The notes under the pieces are model-generated. The model was given only the letters and a program-made list of their open reading frames with translations, had not been told where the DNA came from and did no database searches. Positions 50,942-61,670 of a stretch of DNA of 64,000 nt are shown piece after piece; position 1 is the stretch's first letter, and each line of letters opens with the position of its first letter. The position numbers and the translations under genes were made by a program. This stretch comes from Asparagopsis taxiformis (taxonomy: Eukaryota > Rhodophyta > Florideophyceae > Bonnemaisoniales > Bonnemaisoniaceae): assembly GCA_030407315.1 (NCBI GenBank), contig JALQPE010001936.1:35017-99016 (forward strand), in the 5' to 3' direction.

Positions 50942-52089
50942 ACACCATTGAATGTCTGTTCAAGATTTTTCAAAAGCATCGACTGCGCCTGCATCCGCGC
51001 AAGTGCAACCTTTTCACCAAATGTATAACTTGGTGCGGCCGCCAAATCTCCGAGCAGGGTATTCGTTTTGACCCACGCCGACTCGATGCACTGCTAAGTA
51101 TGTCACCACCAACAAATGGAGCACATTTACAACAGTTTCTGTGTGCAATGCAGTGGGTCAAGCAATGCATACCACGATACTCCGAGATCACAAATCCCTT
51201 GCATCTCTTTATCGAGAAAGTATATGCCAAAGTAACGAAGCGCACGAAAATATCTGTTTCACGCATCTCACTAGCGTTTCTCGGATGGGGAGAGGAACAG
51301 CTCAAAGCATTCGAAGTTTGCAAAAAAGCACTGGCATCACAAGTTACTCTAACTCATAGAGATTATAGCAAAAGGCTTTGTGTTTATACTGACGCTTCAG
51401 ACGTGATTTGGTCGGGCATCATCACCCAGGTACCAAAAGAGGAGCTTAAATTGAAACACTCTAACCAGAATCATGAACCTCTAGCATTCCTATCTGGGCT
51501 GTTCAATGAGACGCAGCTAAGGTGGTCTACTCTGGAAAAAGAAGCATATGCTATTCTAGCTTCTTTAGAACGTATGCACTGGCTTGTTTCAACTCCAGAT
51601 GGATTTGATCTGTACACAGATCATAACAATATCATTTTCATATTTGATCCACTTGCACTCAAACCTGACCTTGCCCAGAGCTCTGTGAAAAAGGTGCTTC
51701 GCTGGGCAGTTAGAATGAGCATGTACAACTACGTCTGCATGCATATTAAGGGTGCAGATAATGTATGGGCGGATTTACTCGGGCGATGGTCGGCAACTCC
51801 TAAAGTCCGTCGCATCATATCTATCCCTCCCCTGGTCTCTACTCAAGACAAAGAATTTGAATGGCCTTCAGACACAGAAATCGCGCGTTTACAGTCCAAG
51901 CATGCTGCCACACGCCCTGAAAGTGTATTAAAACACGACGGGCTCTGGAAGAACCAAGCATATGCCGTATGGATACCCGATGAAAGTGCAGACTTACAGT
52001 TGCGCATATGCATAGTAGGACATACTACCGCTGCTGGACACCGAGGACAAAGTGCCACTGAAATTGCTATACGCAAACACTTCTTTTAG
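50758..52089 (+). pseudogene. Gypsy-3 RT-RNase H-integrase Zn region, second frame
   Basis: Takes over the RT after the frameshift near 50790: PTRVLHGTSNAVAHLQ, the active site TITWLDDIL, CGRQISEQGIRFDPRRL, RNase H YTDASDVIWSG and EKEAYAI, DLYTDHNNI. The integrase zinc region follows (GHTTAAGHRG). The frame ends in a TAG at 52087-52089. The aligned Gypsy-2 sequence has Trp there (YYWK), so a TGG-to-TAG nonsense change is the simplest explanation. Confidence 0.85.
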
Positions 52090-52095
52090 AAGTCA

Positions 52096-53325
52096 ATGAC
52101 AACGGACATTAGGACATTCGTCAAAGCGTGTATTCATTGTATTTCTACCTTGAAAGGGGGAAAGGAGCCACGCCCGCTAGGTTCTGCGCTGCACGGATCA
52201 GAACCTAACGATCTGCTACAGTTTGACTTCCTAGAAATGGCGCCAAGTGATACCGGTGCAAAATATATTCTCTTGTTACGAGATGACTTCTCTTCATACG
52301 CATGGTTGATTCCATTTGCTGCAGCAAATGCAGAAAACGCAGCAGACGCCATTATAGAATGGGCGAGCACATTTACCGTACCGAAGGGACTAATGTCAGA
52401 TGGTGGCAGCCATTTCAAAAATGACACAGTGAAACGAGTAGCTAAGGGGCTCAAAACACCTCACCACTTTACACTACCATACACTCCATGGAGCAATGGT
52501 GGCGTGGAAAGACTGGGTAAAGAAGTCTTACGTACCTTCAGAGCTGTACTATCAGAGCTCCGTTTTCCACACTCCGAGTGGCCAGACCTTACTCCAGTAA
52601 TACAGAGTGCACTCAATAACTCTCCATCACCACAAAGACGTAACATGGCCCCTATAACCATCTTCTCGGGTTTACCGCCATCTTCTCCAGTATCGACCTT
52701 CAAACGGTCCTGCACGGGGAAAATTGTTAGTGTTTCTGATGCCCGAACAGAGCTTGAACGGAATCTAACCTCTGTTCAAGACAGGCTGGCCGAGCTCCAC
52801 CCAGTTGTTCAGATGTCTCTAAAGGAGCATAGGGAAAGAGCACGCAAATCTGCATCACGTGGTGTACCAGCAGTTTTTACTGAGGGTGACTATGTACTTA
52901 TCGCGCGAGAGGACTTTTCGGCAGGGGAAAAACTTTGTTTAAGATGGAGAGGGCCGCGCAGAGTTATCAAAGCACTATCTGACTACGTTTTTCAGGTCGA
53001 GGATCTACGTAACGGTTCGGTAGAAGATGTTCATGCTTCCCGAATCCGTTTTTACTCTGATTCCTCTCTTGACAGTGAAGCGATTTTCCCTCACGTGCTG
53101 TCGTCCGAAACCGGTATGGAAGTGGCTCGCTTGATGAGCCTAGAAAAGAATATAAATGGACTGATGATCCATGTACGATGGAAGGGTATGCCAAAAGAGG
53201 AGAACACTTTGGAACCTCTTGAGAAGGTCTATGAGGACGTACCGAAGATGGTGGAGCGGCTGCTAGCTCGCTCTTCTATCCCTAAATCATTGGCAAACGA
53301 AGCCAAAATCGCTCTAGGCCTTTGA
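52096..53325 (+). pseudogene. Gypsy-3 integrase core and chromodomain, after the in-frame stop
   Basis: Same frame as 50758-52089, separated only by the TAG. It contains the end of the zinc region (ACIHC), the integrase core with LQFDFLEM, LMSDGGSHFKN and YTPWSNGGVERLGKEVLR, a YVLIAREDFS-type C-terminal domain, and a chromodomain-like end (MIHVRWKGMPKEENTLEPLE). Catalytic residues are visible. It was presumably translated as part of one polyprotein before the stop arose. Confidence 0.85.
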
Positions 53326-53335
53326 AAGAGGGGAC

Positions 53336-53616
53336 TGTAGCCAGCTTGCATTCTATTGTAACGGTAATAGATGCAGCGGCTTGAAGTAATTTTGGCAAGA
53401 ACGATATTGACTTTCTGTCATTGCTGTAGTGCTTGTATCTACCTACAGTGACGACACCCTGCAAGCCAATGTGTCAGTCAATTCCCTTCACGTACACCAA
53501 CTAGTAGTGCCGTCAGTGGCGGCACATTCATTTGGTACTCCAGAATCAGTACTTAAGTGCGATCTCTCGATGCGCATTTATGAAATAAAAAAGCTATCGC
53601 AACTTCAACAACCACA
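53336..53616 (+). repeat. Gypsy-3 3' LTR
   Basis: 281 bp, no difference from the 5' LTR found by eye. Confidence 0.95.
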
Positions 53617-53764
53617 CAGAGGCAATCGCCAAGCAGCACCCGATCACTGACGCCAGGTCAAGGAGCAAGCAGACTCTCCTCCCAGCTCCATCGACCCGGA
53701 CTGCATCGCGCTCTCCACCATACATCCTTCTCTGTTTCCGTTGAAAATCCTCCCTCCATCCCGC

Positions 53765-53960
53765 TGACTTTGTAGAATTTATAATCACCCTGGGCACCTC
53801 TGGGGGGCCATTTGCTACATGGCAGGCAGGGTTACACCTGAAGGACTACAGCACTCCTACCCCCCAGGTTTGGCCAGATGAATCTCCCGCAAACCTTGCA
53901 GTAAAACTGCGTTCTTTAATTCCTTCGTCTCAAAGTGTCAAGTGGTGTTCTGGGCCGAGA
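53765..53960 (-). repeat. ~200-bp repeat, inverted copy 1
   Basis: Its reverse complement matches 54670-54890: AAGAACGCAGTT, GGTAGGAGT-CTGTAGTCC, TTCAGGT and GTGCCCAGGG/GCCCCTGGG-like blocks in the same order. It lies in sequence that is absent from the undisturbed locus at 34.6 kb. Confidence 0.7.
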
Positions 53961-53982
53961 ACGGTAGTGGTAAGCATGTTGA

Positions 53983-54316
53983 GTGAAATTTATCGTGTAT
54001 CTAGATGGGTGACTGTCCGGTGTGGCGATGTCCACACCAGTCCAAAGTTGACATGTAATCCAGTTTACGATGACGTTGACAACCTGCCACCGTCATCAAA
54101 GAGTAGTGCTTCTCTGCATGCGTGACTCTACACGTGCATCGAACCCAGTGCTGTCGGGGTGCAACTGCAGCATTTGTTTGACGGCGTCCATGAAGCGGCT
54201 TCGAAGCGCGGCTTCAGGCGCTCTTGGACGTGGATTATTGACGAGTGATCGCAGATGCAAATGCGATTGTTCAAGTCAATTGGCGCGTATGTTCCAGCTA
54301 GTGAAGTTGGGGTGTT
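53983..54316 (+). repeat. duplicate of host segment 34604-34937
   Basis: Near-identical (about five differences by eye) from GTGAAATTTATCGTG to GAAGTTGGGGTGTT. It is interrupted at 54317 by about 850 bp not present in the other copy and resumes near 55166 (CGCGAAAAACAAGCCGTGCC). Confidence 0.9.
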
Positions 54317-55165
54317 CAAAATCTCGTCTCACCCCCGATGGAATCTGGGTGGAGTCGAGCAACGAGTGGTGCCTCACCGGGAGAGTCAATACCGGTAATA
54401 CTGGTAATTTTTCAGCTTCTATATTTCACGACCAACGAGAAGGTGCCATTTGTCTGCTGGTCAAATGCGACTCTCCGTTTGCCACCTGCCCGCCAATGTG
54501 CGATTGGTATGTAGAATCGCGATGATTCTTGAGCAAATGATTGGCAAGATCGCATGTTAGAGCGTTCTTGAGATTTGTCCGGCTCCATCCACACTTCATA
54601 CAGTATGTTACAGTTCGCTGCACCCCGGGAGCAAAACTGTAGTTACAGACGTTAACATCTCACCACTACTGCCTGGGCACCAGAACTTGATATTGATATC
54701 ACAGGTCATAAAGGACCAGATGAGAAGAACGCAGTTCTTTTACTGCAGGGCTGGCTGAAAATCATTCAGGCTCAACCCAGGGGTAGGAGTACTGTAGTCC
54801 TTCAGGTAAATTAACCTGCCAAATGCGTGTAGCGAGAGGCCCCTGGGTTGGCCTGTAAAGGAAAGAGAACATGCTAAAAGGGCTACGGGAGGGTGGGACT
54901 GAATAGAAACCGGGGTGCAGAACAATACCTGAGGAGCGATTTGGATGCAGTTGCGTTCTTGCAATGCGCTTGTATCTTCGACAATACAGAAACCCGTGCC
55001 AGTGATCTGCAGGGTAATGACGCATGGGTTGGCGCACACGTTTTTCACATACGTTCACCGCCGCCCCCGCCGCATGATGCGTTTTGATTGCATCCAACTT
55101 GGATAGTTTCGTTCTAATAATCTTGGTTGCATACTGTATCTGAAACGCGTATGCAGTGTCGAAAA
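54317..55165. mobile_element. ~850-bp insertion of unknown type in the duplicated locus
   Basis: Defined only by comparison with 34938-34948, where the same locus lacks it. It contains the second, oppositely oriented copy of the ~200-bp repeat (54670-54890). No coding sequence, TIR or duplication could be established; a deletion in the other copy is the alternative. Confidence 0.5.
54670..54890 (+). repeat. ~200-bp repeat, inverted copy 2
   Basis: Inverted relative to 53765-53960, with diverged stretches between conserved blocks. Confidence 0.7.
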
Positions 55166-55206
55166 TCTGACGCGCGAAAAACAAGCCGTGCCTCAGCTAT
55201 CGTTTT

Positions 55207-55421
55207 TGTTATGGTGCGTACTTCTCTGGCATTCAGAGATCCTTGTTTATCTTTTTCCTAACTGTATAAGTATCTGTTAGCGGACTACCTATTGCCGGTG
55301 AAGCCGGCGGCGGGTCATACTGATTGGTTATGGTGTTTACAGTGTGGCAGGTATGATTAGCATCCTGACGTTGTGGCGAGTCGGTGTTCGGCGACTGTAT
55401 TTGCGTTTTAGCATCCTGACA
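55207..55421 (-). repeat. Copia-2 LTR (3' LTR in element orientation)
   Basis: On the minus strand it starts TGTCAGGATGC directly after the Copia-typical tract GACAGGGGGAG and ends ...CATAACA at 55207. It lies exactly where the duplicated host sequence stops (matching to about 34981). The partner LTR is not seen. Confidence 0.6.
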
Positions 55422-56545
55422 CTCCCCCTGTCGCCGAAGGGCGGGGAGCACATTAGGTGGGCCGATACATAGTTTGGTAGATAGGTTGGTAAATGGTTTC
55501 GTGGTGAGCGGTTTCGTGAATATGTCGGCGAGCATGTTGGTAGATGGTAGGTACGCCACAGTGATTCGACCTGAAGAGATATTGTCCATTAGATGGTGGT
55601 AGCGAATGTCTATAAACTTTCGTCTTTTGGTTGGTGCAGTGTTCGTAGCTATTTTGAGTGCCGATTGGGAGTCAATGTACATCGGTATGGCTGTGTCGGG
55701 GCGGAGGATATGGAGTTCTTTGAGCATGTCACCGATCCAGTTGGTTTGTCGGGTGGCTTCGGATGCTGCGATAGTTTCAGCTTCACAAGTGCTGAGGGCG
55801 ACAATGGACTGTCGTTGTGATGACCAATGGATGGGAGCACCATGGAGGGTGTGTACGGCGCCCGAGATGGATTTTCGTGTGGCGGTGTCGTTGGCAAAAT
55901 CAGCATCCGCATACGAGATGAGAGTGCGTTCGGAGGGTGTATTTGGGAATGTGATGCCTCCATGGGGGTGTTTTTAAGGTATCGGATAAGTCTTTTGAGT
56001 AGTTTCCAATGTCTTGTTGTTGGCTTGTGATTGGCACGAGCAAGCGAGTTAGTGAAGAACTGGATATCTGGGCGCGTTGAGTCTGTTAGGTAGCGTAGTT
56101 CGCCCAGAGTTTCACGGTATGTTGACGCGATGGTGATGTCAATCTCGTCTTCGTCCTTGGGTGGGGAAAGGTCGATGCCGTCAGAGAAAAGGGCGGTGAT
56201 GGGTTTTGGCATCCTGCATTTTCGTTTTTGATATGATTGATTCGATGACATGGGGTTGAGATATGTGGGTTCCAGTTGGCGTGTACGTTATTTTCCAATT
56301 GAGGTATTTTTTGGGTTTCCCTAGTCTCTTGATGTTGTATTTGGTGGTGAGTAGTTCACACAGCTCGGTAATGAGGTTTGGGTGTGTGGCGCAGACTAGG
56401 AAGTCATCGATTGTGACGGCAATGACAGTTTTGTTTGTGTTATGTAGTTTGGCAAATAGGCAGGGGTCAGACTTAAGTTGTTGGAAACCGTTCCTTGTGA
56501 GGAACTGTCTGGTGCCGCGTCTGTGTTTTCGGAAGTGGACGCGGA
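55222..56545 (-). pseudogene. Copia-2: truncated RT-RNase H remnant
   Basis: Minus-strand Copia pol fragment in at least three frames. From the 5' side: FLTRNGFQQLKSDPCLFAKL, AVTIDDFLVCA (RT active site), a GKPKKYLNWKITYTPTGTHI segment, ELRYLTDSTRPDIQFFTNSL, then RNase H-like MYIDSQSALKIATN and the terminal LADIFTKPLTTKPF. Frameshifts occur near 56200 and 55730-55970. The upstream half of the element is missing, replaced by tandem repeats from about 56545. It is a different Copia family from Copia-1. Confidence 0.85.
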
Positions 56546-56640
56546 CGTCCAGTCTCTCTAGTACGGGTCCTAGTCGGCCCCGAGATTTACTAGAACAAAT
56601 GAACGTCCGCGTCCAAAAAAAAATAAAAATTTTTTGGATG

Positions 56641-56907
56641 CGGACGTCCACTTTCTCTAGTACATATGGCGGAATACTAGGGCCGACATCCACTTTCTCT
56701 AGTACATATGGCGGAATACTAGGACCCGACATCCACTTTCTCTAGTACATATGGCGGAATACTAGGACCCGACATCCACTTTCTCTAGTACATATGGCGG
56801 AATACTAGGACCCGACATCCACTTTCTCTAGTACATATGGCGGAATACTAGGACCCGACATCCACTTTCTCTAGTACATATGGCGGAATACTAGGACCCG
56901 ACATCCA
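56641..56907. repeat. 43-bp minisatellite with hairpin-forming units
   Basis: Six copies of a unit containing CTTTCTCTAGTACATATGGC start at 56651, 56693, 56736, 56779, 56822 and 56865, so the period is 42-43 bp. Each unit contains CTAGTA and its inverse TACTAG around a 12-base loop. A diverged, older copy extends left to about 56530. Confidence 0.95.
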
Positions 56908-57031
56908 GTATACAATATATCAGCGAAAACCGGGAGGGAAGAAATTACAGCGGATGGTAAATTCAGGGCCCATATCGGACCGTATTTTATTCTCTCATTT
57001 AGGAAACTGCTCGTATACAATACGTCTCTCT

Positions 57032-57151
57032 AGAATAGGGAATACATATCTGGTCAGAATAGGAAATAAATACCCGGTTAGAATAGGAAATAAATACCCG
57101 GTTAGAATAGGAAATACGTATCCAGCCAGAATACAAAATACCTGTCAGCAT
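57032..57151 (+). repeat. 24-bp tandem repeat
   Basis: AGAATAGGAAATA-ATACCCGGTT-type units start at 57032, 57056, 57080, 57104 and 57128. In the frame 56954-57367 they would encode an 8-residue repeat (RIGNKYPV), but that ORF has no other support. Confidence 0.85.
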
Positions 57152-57968
57152 ATCGTCGATCACCCATCTCCCTCACTATCGCGTTCTCCCTACCATCCGA
57201 ACGCCATGCACCACCATCCGCACATACTGCAAGAACCCTCACGACCTAGATTACAAAAAATACGCTCCTTCCCAATACCATCCCCGCTTTCCTCGACACC
57301 ACCCCAGCCCATTAAATCATCAAGACATCAAACACGAACATGGTCAGCAAAATCTTACACCACTTGAAACGCACTCTCACTTCTATCGTATGCCCCAAAA
57401 TATACACATACCAGAAACACCTCACAGCTTCATTCCCCATCTTCCTACATCCCTTCTTCACTCTCCTTCAGTCCTGCCGTTCCTGCTTCACCACTCCTGC
57501 ATCACATACACAACATCAGAATCAACCACAACAGTCAGACTCAAAAGCAACGCTTACCACGACAGATATCCTAGAAACTCCCTTACTTACCTCTCCGAGA
57601 GGATGACTGAATCATCCATCCTACACAAAATACAAACCATGATCCAAAAACCTTGCAATGAATAATCAAAGTCAGCAGTCCATATCTTCGCAAAACAAGT
57701 CTTGGTGCTCAGTAAAACTTACCTTCTGTCATCAACATTCCTGCATCATCTACACAACATCGGAATCAACCACAACAGTCAGACTCAAAATCAACCTTCC
57801 CTCACAGCATACTTTCAAAACTTCACGTACCTCTCTTCCATCCTCCGCTCAATACACACCATCAGTCAACAGGCTTCCCATGAAAAATATCGCATCAACG
57901 GAAATAGTCAGACTCAAAACCCACGCTTCCCTCAACGCATACCCTCGAGGGTAGAGGATGGAACGAAG
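57152..57968. other. non-coding region with dispersed 60-bp repeats
   Basis: A block with CAACATC-GAATCAACCACAAC-type sequence and AGTCAGACTCAAAA occurs at 57495-57556 and 57739-57795. A weaker third copy is at about 57893-57930. The region is C/A-rich on the + strand; no gene is recognised. Confidence 0.5.
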
Positions 57969-58006
57969 GTACGTGCGCGAATCTTGATCAAGATTCGCGC
58001 ACGTAC
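57969..58006. repeat. perfect 38-bp palindrome
   Basis: The arm GTACGTGCGCGAATCTTGA is followed immediately by its exact reverse complement, with no loop. The centre is TGATCA at 57985-57990. Symmetry breaks one base outside on each side. Confidence 0.97.
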
Positions 58007-58606
58007 AAAGCAAAGTCGGTCAAAGAAGATCAGTCGGTGATGAGGGCGGAGTGGAGCCTGCGGCGTCGACCGGACAGCTTTCTGCGTCCGCTTAAGTCTT
58101 GCTGTGCATACTCGAAATCATCGCCGGCAGTGAGATTGAGTATGGCCCAAGCCATGGTCTCTGATTCCCCGAACAAAGAGATCCGGATCGAGAACAACGA
58201 ATATAAACATATAATCATATATATGAGAATCCATTTGCTTTCCTTACATGATCCGTGGCATATCCGCTGTAAAGCACATTCAGATTCCACGAAGTTCGGA
58301 AATAAAAAAGTTTATTATTAGAAATGAATTAATTGAAAATTCATGTCCCAGGCAGTCGTTCGTCCTTCCATGCACACGTTGCCAGCACGCAATGTGATGT
58401 AACAGTTGGAAATGATTGAACTCTCGGTTAAATTCCACCGTTGGGATGTCAGCTGGAGTGAGCACAAAACTACTACCCACAAAACTACGAACGAACACGT
58501 TACATTCCAAGTCTCGAAAGCACCACAAAAATAAAATTGGTCGCATCTGGACGGCACAGTCTCCCCTGTTCAGCTCGCAATCCTCCCTTTTGCGTCAAAA
58601 CTCGAC
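58007..58606. other. upstream region of the DNA transposon gene
   Basis: No gene is established. A minus-strand frame (58290-58030) has a partly protein-like end (AWAILNLTAGDDFEYAQQDL) but no partner or promoter. The left terminus of the transposon probably lies somewhere here; I could not identify it. Confidence 0.35.
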
Positions 58607-61600
58607 ATGGAATGCAAGTATGAAGGGTGCTTCTACTACTGCGTAGATGCTTATGCGCTCGCGCTGCATGAGCGAACGTGTCGCTACCGTTTCAACCCCT
58701 CTCCCCAACATTTCAACAACGCTCGTGTCCCTGCCGTCACCCATGAGCCTGCTCGAAACGGCGACCATGATTCCCCGCAACCCAGCTCCCCAGACCCAGA
58801 ATCTGGTCGTGCTTCCTCCAGCGACTCACCCTGTGACGCTTCACTGCCACCAACCTCAACCCCCTCCCGCGCAGACCTCCTCGTGCAATCCCTCGCCGCC
58901 AGTCTCACAACCCTCGAGTACAAGGCCGGCGCTGGCCGCGTGAGCGAAGTCATCACCATCCTACAAGACCCCGCATTCTCCCTAGAAAAGTTCAACAGCG
59001 CCGTTCGCACCGTAGAAGAATGTCGCCACGTTACCGCTTCCATGGTCGAAACACATTTCCGCACCGAAGGTTACAAGAGCCACATCATTCCAGACAAAAC
59101 TGGTAAGTACTCGGCACAGCTGTACCTCCGCGACCCAGTCGACATGCTCCGCAGGCAGTTAGCACTGGCTAACGACCAAAATACTCTCTTCCACCCCTCC
59201 CCACAGACCGCCCCAGACGGCACCGCAATATTTTCTCATCCCCTACACACAGAATTCGCGAAAACGCTGCACCAGGTTACTAGACAGCGCGTGCAGCTCT
59301 CGGAAGATCCACAGGTCGTATGGGCAGAGGAAAATGATCCCACCGCTTCCTCCTTTGCCGGCCTCCTCCAAGTGTACTCCGACAAGAGCAGCACAAGCCT
59401 CAAGAGCTCCGCAATCGTCGCATACCCCATACACGTCACACTGCTCAACTTCTCCGCCCCCCTCCGTCGCCACTGCATCCGTACCGGCCTCACCATCGTC
59501 GGGTATCTTCCGTACATTGTTAACCCTTCGTCCAACGCCTTGTTCGGTGATGAAATGCCGACAACCTCTAGTTCTGCTAGTCGCGCTCGCAAAATTGATA
59601 TTCTTCATAAAGCACTCGAAAAAGTGTTTTCGTCCCTATCCACCGCGTTCTCTTCCGGGTTCCCCTGCACAGACTCCACTGCAACTGCCCGCCAATGCTT
59701 TCCCATCCTAGCCAATTATTGCTGCGACTTTCCAGAGGCCAAAGAGCTGTCATGCACTCGCAACAGCACTACCACCACACATCCCTGCCACCGCTGCTAC
59801 ATCCCGCCACTCAACTTGAATCCAGCGCGCCACACCAGCCCCGCTCCCTCGATGATACACGCTCTGCACGCCAAGAGAGCGCTCAGGAGCATACAACTGC
59901 TCCGCTCGAAGCTCTCTCCCTCCTCGAACAACACTCTGTCCTCGAATCGACCGCTCTTTTACCCCAACAGTCCCCTAGACCCCTACAACATTTTCTCCTT
60001 CGAGCCTCTGCACAATCTCCACCTCGGCATCTCAAAGCTCATCAAACAGTGCATTGTCCACCGCCTCAGCTCCCCAGACCTCACCACCACTGCCTCCATT
60101 CCGGACACCTCGCACCTTCAAGAAGGTGAAAAAATCCATCCTCGCCGGCTCAAACAGCATTCTGTCCGCTATCGAACGCGACTACTACATCACCGGTCTT
60201 CATGTCGACTTCTCCAAGGGTGAGAAGGGCACCAATTTGAACGGCCTCTTCACGGAGGACGGCATACGCGGCATGCTCGCAGCCAAAGACTATCACCATG
60301 TCGACATGGTGTTCCCTTTCATCGCAGCATTCATTGACACATGCTGTGACGAAGTAGATACAGCCCCCCTCACTTCCATCTGCACGCAATACTCTGACCT
60401 CGTCGCATGGGTCATGAAACGCGGTCGCATCAAGCACTGGACTGCCGCCGAACTAGAAAGCCTCCAGAACTCCATTTCCTATTTCAAACAATCAATGCTC
60501 TCCACCCTCGGCCCATTCCACACCACAGGTCTCAAAACTTTCAAGTTCCATCTTCTAGACCATCTTCCCGGTGACTTGCAGAGATATGGCGCCCTGGAAC
60601 ACATTGATGCAGGCCCCTACGAACACTCGCATCTTCTGTTCAAACAGAGTTATAGGAAAACCTCTCGAAGGCGCTCCACAGCCATGGAAGAGACTATTCG
60701 CCACATGGAATTCTCCTTGGCCACTCCAACTGGTCATACCCCATCGAACACATTGGGAAACGCACGCATGATATCGCCCACAGACGGTGCAGTACTCGTT
60801 CGCGACGGATTCACCGTTGCACTGCACGACTTTGCCTCCCTGCTGCCCGATGCAACCCTCCTCGTTGCAGATATCGACGGACAGCCCGATCCTGCCACTC
60901 TTTTGCCTCTGCACAACTCCTCGTTCCCGTCTGGCACCATAACGCTATTCCAGCAACTCGGTGACACAGCTGCACAAGCGTTCCTCACCCTCGCTAGACT
61001 GCGCGCCACGGCAGAAGGCCCTCCAATACATGACATGGACATTTCCGTCACCGTGGTAAAGTCCGCCTACGTCATGGGAGGGTACGTCCCAGATGCCGAC
61101 GACTTTGACCCGCACAGTGGCATGCTTCGCCCCACAAACGTGTCGAGGCACAAGCAGCAGCGCGTCTTTGCAACTTCATCGTTCGGCCCCGCAAAGAGAT
61201 CGCAGTACTCCTTTGTCGTCATCTCCGGAACTGCCGATGACTACAGAACCATATGGGTAGGGCGCGTCCTGGCACTGGTACGCCTGCAGTCTCCAAACCT
61301 GTTTCAACCTGTAGAACTCGCTTTCGTTCAGTATATGACCTGCTTTGCCCCAAAAACCGCTGTGGAAAAATCACTTGGTGCATTTGTTTAAAGTGGTCCA
61401 CATGGGACCCGGACAACGGATCCGTTGACAGCAATGACACTGCATCCCACAGTGCAGGTGGTCCTTGGTTTGACCTCATTCCTGCATCTACTATATCTGG
61501 CACCGTGCACATCGTACGAAGTAACTTTCCAGTCAAGCCATTTACGAAACAAATGCACTGGTCGGACCACCGTTTCTATCTCAACCGCTTCTACACCAAC

Positions 61601-61639
61601 ACTGATTACCAATTCACAGATGATAATGAAGAAGAATAA
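58607..61639 (+). pseudogene. KDZ/Plavaka-like transposase with two frameshifts
   Basis: Reads as one protein of about 1000 residues in three frames. Frame 1 (58607 to about 60125) starts with a zinc finger C3-x4-C8-x12-H21-x3-C25. It continues with VYSDKSSTSLKSSAIVAYPI and a GYLPYIV core, CHRCYIPPLNL and FEPLHNLHLGISK. Frame 2 (about 60125-61390) holds KFHLLDHLPGDLQRYGALE and YEHSHLLFKQSYRKTSRR. Frame 3 (about 61383-61639) ends with FDLIPASTISGTVHIV and HRFYLNRFY. The N-terminal finger, the SDK...YP...GYLP core and the H-LxDH-P region are features I recall from Kyakuja-Dileera-Zisupton/Plavaka transposases. Introns instead of frameshifts are possible. Confidence 0.6.
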
Positions 61640-61670
61640 ATCTAAATCGCAGCACTCTATTGATAATGTA

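Larger units (their letters stand above)
48186..53616 (+). mobile_element. Gypsy-3: very young but ORF-defective LTR retrotransposon
   Basis: Perfect TSD CAGAG (48181-48185 and 53617-53621). The 281-bp LTRs (48186-48466 and 53336-53616) appear identical. A polypurine tract GAAAGAGGGGAC precedes the 3' LTR. It is related to Gypsy-2 throughout Gag, RT (W-L-D-D), integrase and chromodomain. The coding region has a frameshift in RT, an in-frame TAG in the integrase, and no recognisable protease active site. The bases after the 5' LTR (GTGATCACTTAGC) do not show a TGG primer site. Confidence 0.95.

Noticed and set aside
56641..56907. CRISPR array
   Set aside because: The units abut with no unique spacers and a constant 42-43 bp period, in a eukaryotic transposon context.
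56954..57367. 137-aa frame containing an 8-residue repeat
   Set aside because: The repeat follows from the 24-bp tandem DNA repeat (a multiple of three); the rest is low-complexity with no homologue or promoter.
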